NCBI GenBank assembly: GCA_014058405.1
Contig: CP047423.1
Coordinates: 434,001-498,000 of the forward strand
Reading direction: 5' to 3'
Length of the DNA: 64,000 nt
Source of the DNA: Candidatus Nitrospira kreftii
Lineage (GTDB): Bacteria > Nitrospirota > Nitrospiria > Nitrospirales > Nitrospiraceae
The stretch's first letter is position 1. Each line of letters begins with the position of its first letter. Below are positions 61,710-64,000 of this stretch, piece by piece. Below the pieces are notes generated by a model. The model saw only the letters and a list, made by a program, of their open reading frames with translations, searched no databases and was not told the DNA's origin. The translations under genes were made by a program, and so were the position numbers.

Positions 61710-62540
61710 CTATGCTTGGCGAGACTCTTGGTTCAAGACTGTGAGCATCGCCTCGTGGATCTGTCCGTTGCTGGCTACGAGTTCCTGCTCATAGATAGAT
61801 AGGTCCTTGCCGCTGAAATCGGTCAGCCGCCCCCCGGCTTCTCGTACGATTACGGATCCCGCCGCCATATCCCAAGGATTAAGTCGCACTTCCCAGAACC
61901 CGTCGAATCGCCCTGCTGCAACGTAGCAAAGATCCAAGGCGGCAGATCCCGTTCGTCTGAGTCCCTGAGCCTTCAGGGCAAATTTGCAGAAATGATCAAG
62001 GTTATTTCGCGGTGTTTCCCGGATGTCATAGGCGAAGCCGGTGACCAAGAGGCTATGGTCGAGAGCCATTGTCTCCGATACGTGGATAGATCGGCCGTTC
62101 AACCGCGCGCCCCTGTGCTCGCTGGCAGTGAACAGCTCATTTCGCGTGGGATCATAGATGACACCGAGGATGCAACGCCCCTTGTACTCGAGTCCGATGG
62201 ACACGCAATAGGCTGGGTAGCCATGCGCGAAGTTGGTGGTCCCATCTAATGGATCGATGATCCACAGATAGGGCGAGGGGGCTGGCTCAACACTGCCGCG
62301 CTCCTCGGCCAAAAAACGATGGGATGGGAAACGGCCTCGAATGTGGTCGATGACACATTGTTCTGCGGCATGGTCTGCCTCGGTCACCAGATTGATTGGG
62401 TTCTTGTACTCGATGCGGAAGCCGTCAGCGGTATATTGAAGAAGCAGCGCTCCAGCTTCTCGACTAGCGGTGATGGCAGTTTCTAAGAGCGTGGCCTCGT
62501 GGAGTGGTTCAGGAGGAATTGGCACGCGCGATTGTAGCAT
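61710..62540 (-). CDS. Inositol-monophosphatase family protein (SuhB-like)
   Basis: A 276-residue Mg-dependent phosphatase. The metal-binding motifs are LVTEADHAAEQ, EERGSVE, IIDPLDGTTNFAHGYP and the C-terminal WDMAAGSVIVREAGG. It hydrolyses inositol monophosphate or related sugar phosphates; SuhB-type members also act in rRNA antitermination. The substrate is not fixed by sequence. The gene stands alone between a hypothetical gene and the divergent HARE-HTH gene. Confidence 0.92.
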   Translation of the reverse strand: MLQSRVPIPPEPLHEATLLETAITASREAGALLLQYTADGFRIEYKNPINLVTEADHAAEQCVIDHIRGRFPSHRFLAEERGSVEPAPSPYLWIIDPLDGTTNFAHGYPAYCVSIGLEYKGRCILGVIYDPTRNELFTASEHRGARLNGRSIHVSETMALDHSLLVTGFAYDIRETPRNNLDHFCKFALKAQGLRRTGSAALDLCYVAAGRFDGFWEVRLNPWDMAAGSVIVREAGGRLTDFSGKDLSIYEQELVASNGQIHEAMLTVLNQESRQA

Positions 62541-62671
62541 GCCCAGGCTTGCAGCTTACAAGAATTGTGCTAATCTTGCCTTCACAAGCCTTATGATCAG
62601 TAATAGATCAAGGATTACTTGCTTACAAAAAGACTAACCTAATCGACAATGTATTATTCAAATATAAAGTA

Positions 62672-62700
62672 TTGACAAGGATTACAAGCAATGCTATAAA
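62672..62700 (+). promoter_or_regulatory. Near-consensus sigma-70 promoter with palindrome at the start site
   Basis: TTGACA (62672-62677) and TATAAA (62695-62700) are separated by exactly 17 bases. The perfect palindrome AAGCATGCTT (62703-62712) sits where transcription should begin, a natural operator position. The GTG start of the HARE-HTH gene is at 62723. Confidence 0.8.
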
Positions 62701-62722
62701 GCAAGCATGCTTTGAATGAGTA

Positions 62723-63253
62723 GTGAGTGAGACGATTGTGGAAGAATTAAAAGACATTCTCGTTGGTTTGGAGCAACGGATCAACGCGTATAAGAGCCGG
62801 TTTCAGGACTTAGAGAAAAAGCGTCGTCGCTTGGACGACGAAATCGCGACCATTAAGAAGTATCTTGAGCTTGCGGAAACCCTCTACCGTGTCGAGGCCG
62901 ACAAGGCCAAGCTTGCCAGCTTATCCAATCAGATCATTCCAGCTGATGACTCTAAGGGGATTCGGTCTCCACAGGTGATGGATGTGACCGATCAATCCCG
63001 AGAAATTCTTCTTGGGCGGAGTAAGTATGTTGGAAAAAGCGTTCCTCAAGCCGCTTACGAAATACTCCGAGAATCTAATCGAGCAATGCATGCGAAAGAA
63101 CTGGTCCATCGATTGATCGAAGGTGGATTGCAGATCAAGGGGAAGACGCCGCTGACATCCATTGCAACGTCGCTCAAGCGTGACAAGCGGTTCAAGAAAG
63201 TCGGTCCCAATACGTTTGAGGCTATAGACGACATGTTGATTCAGGCTGTGTAG
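62723..63253 (+). CDS. Coiled-coil plus HARE-HTH (winged helix) protein
   Basis: A 176-residue protein. Residues 1-75 form a charged coiled coil (INAYKSRFQDLEKKRRRLDDE). The C-terminal part (about 105-170) is a HARE-HTH-type winged helix: SVPQAAYEILRESNRAMHAKEL and SIATSLKRDKRFKKVGPNTFEA. HARE domains occur in RNA polymerase delta and in restriction/modification proteins. Here it is a stand-alone DNA-binding regulator. It has a strong promoter with a palindrome at the start site, which suggests autoregulation. The start is GTG 62723 with a very short leader. Confidence 0.8.
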   Translation: MSETIVEELKDILVGLEQRINAYKSRFQDLEKKRRRLDDEIATIKKYLELAETLYRVEADKAKLASLSNQIIPADDSKGIRSPQVMDVTDQSREILLGRSKYVGKSVPQAAYEILRESNRAMHAKELVHRLIEGGLQIKGKTPLTSIATSLKRDKRFKKVGPNTFEAIDDMLIQAV

Positions 63254-63291
63254 GTGGTCCTAACTTACAAATGCGAAGGGGGGTGAGACTC

Positions 63292-63330
63292 TTGGCAACT
63301 AAGAAGGCAGCAAAGAAGAAGAAGAAGTAA
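63292..63330 (+). CDS. Possible Lys-rich micro-ORF (12 aa)
   Basis: TTG 63292 (or in-frame ATG 63271) with GGGGGGTGAG about 5 bases upstream encodes ATKKAAKKKKK and stops. It lies between the HARE-HTH gene and a hairpin terminator. It may be a relic of a histone-H1-like Lys/Ala tail or chance. Confidence 0.25.
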   Translation: MATKKAAKKKKK

Positions 63331-63348
63331 TCCCCGCTATTGATGTGA

Positions 63349-63397
63349 TGCGTCGGAGGTAAGTCCGCTTGTCTCCGGCGCACCATCGTCTGTTTTT
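63349..63397 (+). terminator. Rho-independent terminator
   Basis: TGCGTCGGAG (63349-63358) pairs with CTCCGGCGCA (63373-63382) with one G-T pair, followed by a TTTTTATA run at about 63392. It ends the HARE-HTH transcript. Confidence 0.7.
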
Positions 63398-63471
63398 ATA
63401 AAAGACGCAGGCAAAAGCATCCCCATTCAGGAAAGAATCCAATCCAGAAGTCAGTGAGAAAGGCTTTGGGG

Positions 63472-64000
63472 TTAAGACGCGGCCTGAAGCGCAACAGCCG
63501 GCTGGATGCGTGACCGGTGAGCGGTCGCCCGCGCTCCTTCGACCGTCGGCTCCGCGTTCAGCAGTACCCACTTCTCCGGCTGCTTGAGGATCTGTTGGAC
63601 GAGCCGTGTGTGGAGCGCGTGTCCCGAACGGTTGGCGATGATATGGCCAATAAAGGACATCCCAAGGAGAGAGAAGTCACCGATCAGATCGAGAATTTTA
63701 TGCCGGACAAACTCATTGTCGAATCGAAGACCGGAGTCATTGACGATGCCGTCACCCGATAGCACCACCGTGTTATCTAGCGTGCCACCCTTCCCAAGTC
63801 CACGAGCCCACAACGCCTGAACTTCCTGCAAAAACCCGAAGGTCCTTGCTTCCGCAATTTCGCTTTCAAACGCGCTGACAGTGCAGTCATGTTCGTACGT
63901 CTGGGTCTTGATGAGAGGGTGCTCATAATGAATTGAATAGGTGACGCGTGGAGTAGGGGACGGTTCAATCCGCACCTGCTTTGATCCCTCGGTCACTTCG
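63472..64000 (-). CDS. lpxC: UDP-3-O-acyl-N-acetylglucosamine deacetylase LpxC (partial)
   Basis: Only the C-terminal 174 or so residues are in the window; the start lies beyond 64000. The family's zinc-site region is clear: EFVRHKILDLIGDFSLLG and GHIIANRSGHALHTRLVQQIL (in part), together with the earlier FGFLQEVQALWARGLGKGG and NDSGLRFDNE. LpxC catalyses the committed step of lipid A synthesis. With LptE it shows that the organism makes lipopolysaccharide. Confidence 0.95.
   Translation of the reverse strand, partial: EVTEGSKQVRIEPSPTPRVTYSIHYEHPLIKTQTYEHDCTVSAFESEIAEARTFGFLQEVQALWARGLGKGGTLDNTVVLSGDGIVNDSGLRFDNEFVRHKILDLIGDFSLLGMSFIGHIIANRSGHALHTRLVQQILKQPEKWVLLNAEPTVEGARATAHRSRIQPAVALQAAS

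Noticed and set aside
1-64000. CRISPR array or Cas genes
   Set aside because: No regularly spaced repeat-spacer pattern and no Cas-like product; the only tandem repeats (18151-18187) have a 10-bp period without spacers.

Overview
The window looks like chromosomal DNA of a Gram-negative bacterium with an outer membrane (LptE, LpxC, BamE-like lipoprotein). Gene content and style (many small secreted proteins, trypsin/FGE/TIR proteins, HI0933-type oxidoreductase, no intron or phage structural genes) suggest a Nitrospira-like member of the Nitrospirota. That assignment is inference; no rRNA or other phylogenetic marker was compared.

Layout. 1-14 kb: the end of a Cys-rich putative zincin, a DsbA-like thiol oxidoreductase, an ECF sigma/anti-sigma pair with a TPR-like exported protein, a duplicated-domain exported protein, Der GTPase, a HAD phosphatase, a methyltransferase, the conserved leuS-lptE-holA cluster, rpsT and pyrF. 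14.06-31.95 kb: an integrated element of about 17.9 kb in the 3' end of a tRNA-His gene, bounded by a 25-bp direct repeat. Its left end carries a backbone (tyrosine integrase, two small HTH/Xis-like proteins, a JAB/RadC protein, a Rep_trans-type replication initiator, a row of 10-bp iteron-like repeats). Its cargo is a copper-handling set: a Cys-rich ECF sigma factor, a Tat-exported four-helix Cys protein, a YHS/HMBD copper ATPase, a CopA-type multicopper oxidase and CopB, plus a large cadherin-like lipoprotein, a MEDS-domain protein, a response regulator and a frameshifted PilZ gene. The integrase reading frame runs through the attachment repeat, so integrated and circular forms encode different C-termini.

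32-48 kb: core-type genes, including a glycosyltransferase, exonuclease III, and a likely peroxide-response group (OxyR, a divergent secreted repeat protein, Dps, di-haem cytochrome c peroxidase) with an IS30 transposase remnant between them. These are followed by an MscS channel with a BamE-like lipoprotein, an exported FGE-fold protein, PPK2 and a MauE/DoxX-like protein.

48-60 kb: an accessory stretch that is the best candidate for an undescribed system. An exported protein of unknown type is followed by a membrane-anchored TIR protein with a large extracytoplasmic region, then three paralogous exported trypsin-like proteins with different C-terminal modules (FGE, beta-rich, reduced FGE). 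Nearby are a pterin dehydratase, an orphan RiPP-type B12 radical SAM enzyme, a second damaged TIR gene and an MNT/HEPN pair whose HEPN half has an amber codon. REP-like repeats lie between these genes. Several accessory genes carry single-nucleotide lesions while core genes are intact, which favours real decay over sequencing error. 61-64 kb returns to ordinary genes: an AhpD-like protein, inositol monophosphatase, a HARE-HTH protein behind a near-consensus promoter, and the end of lpxC.
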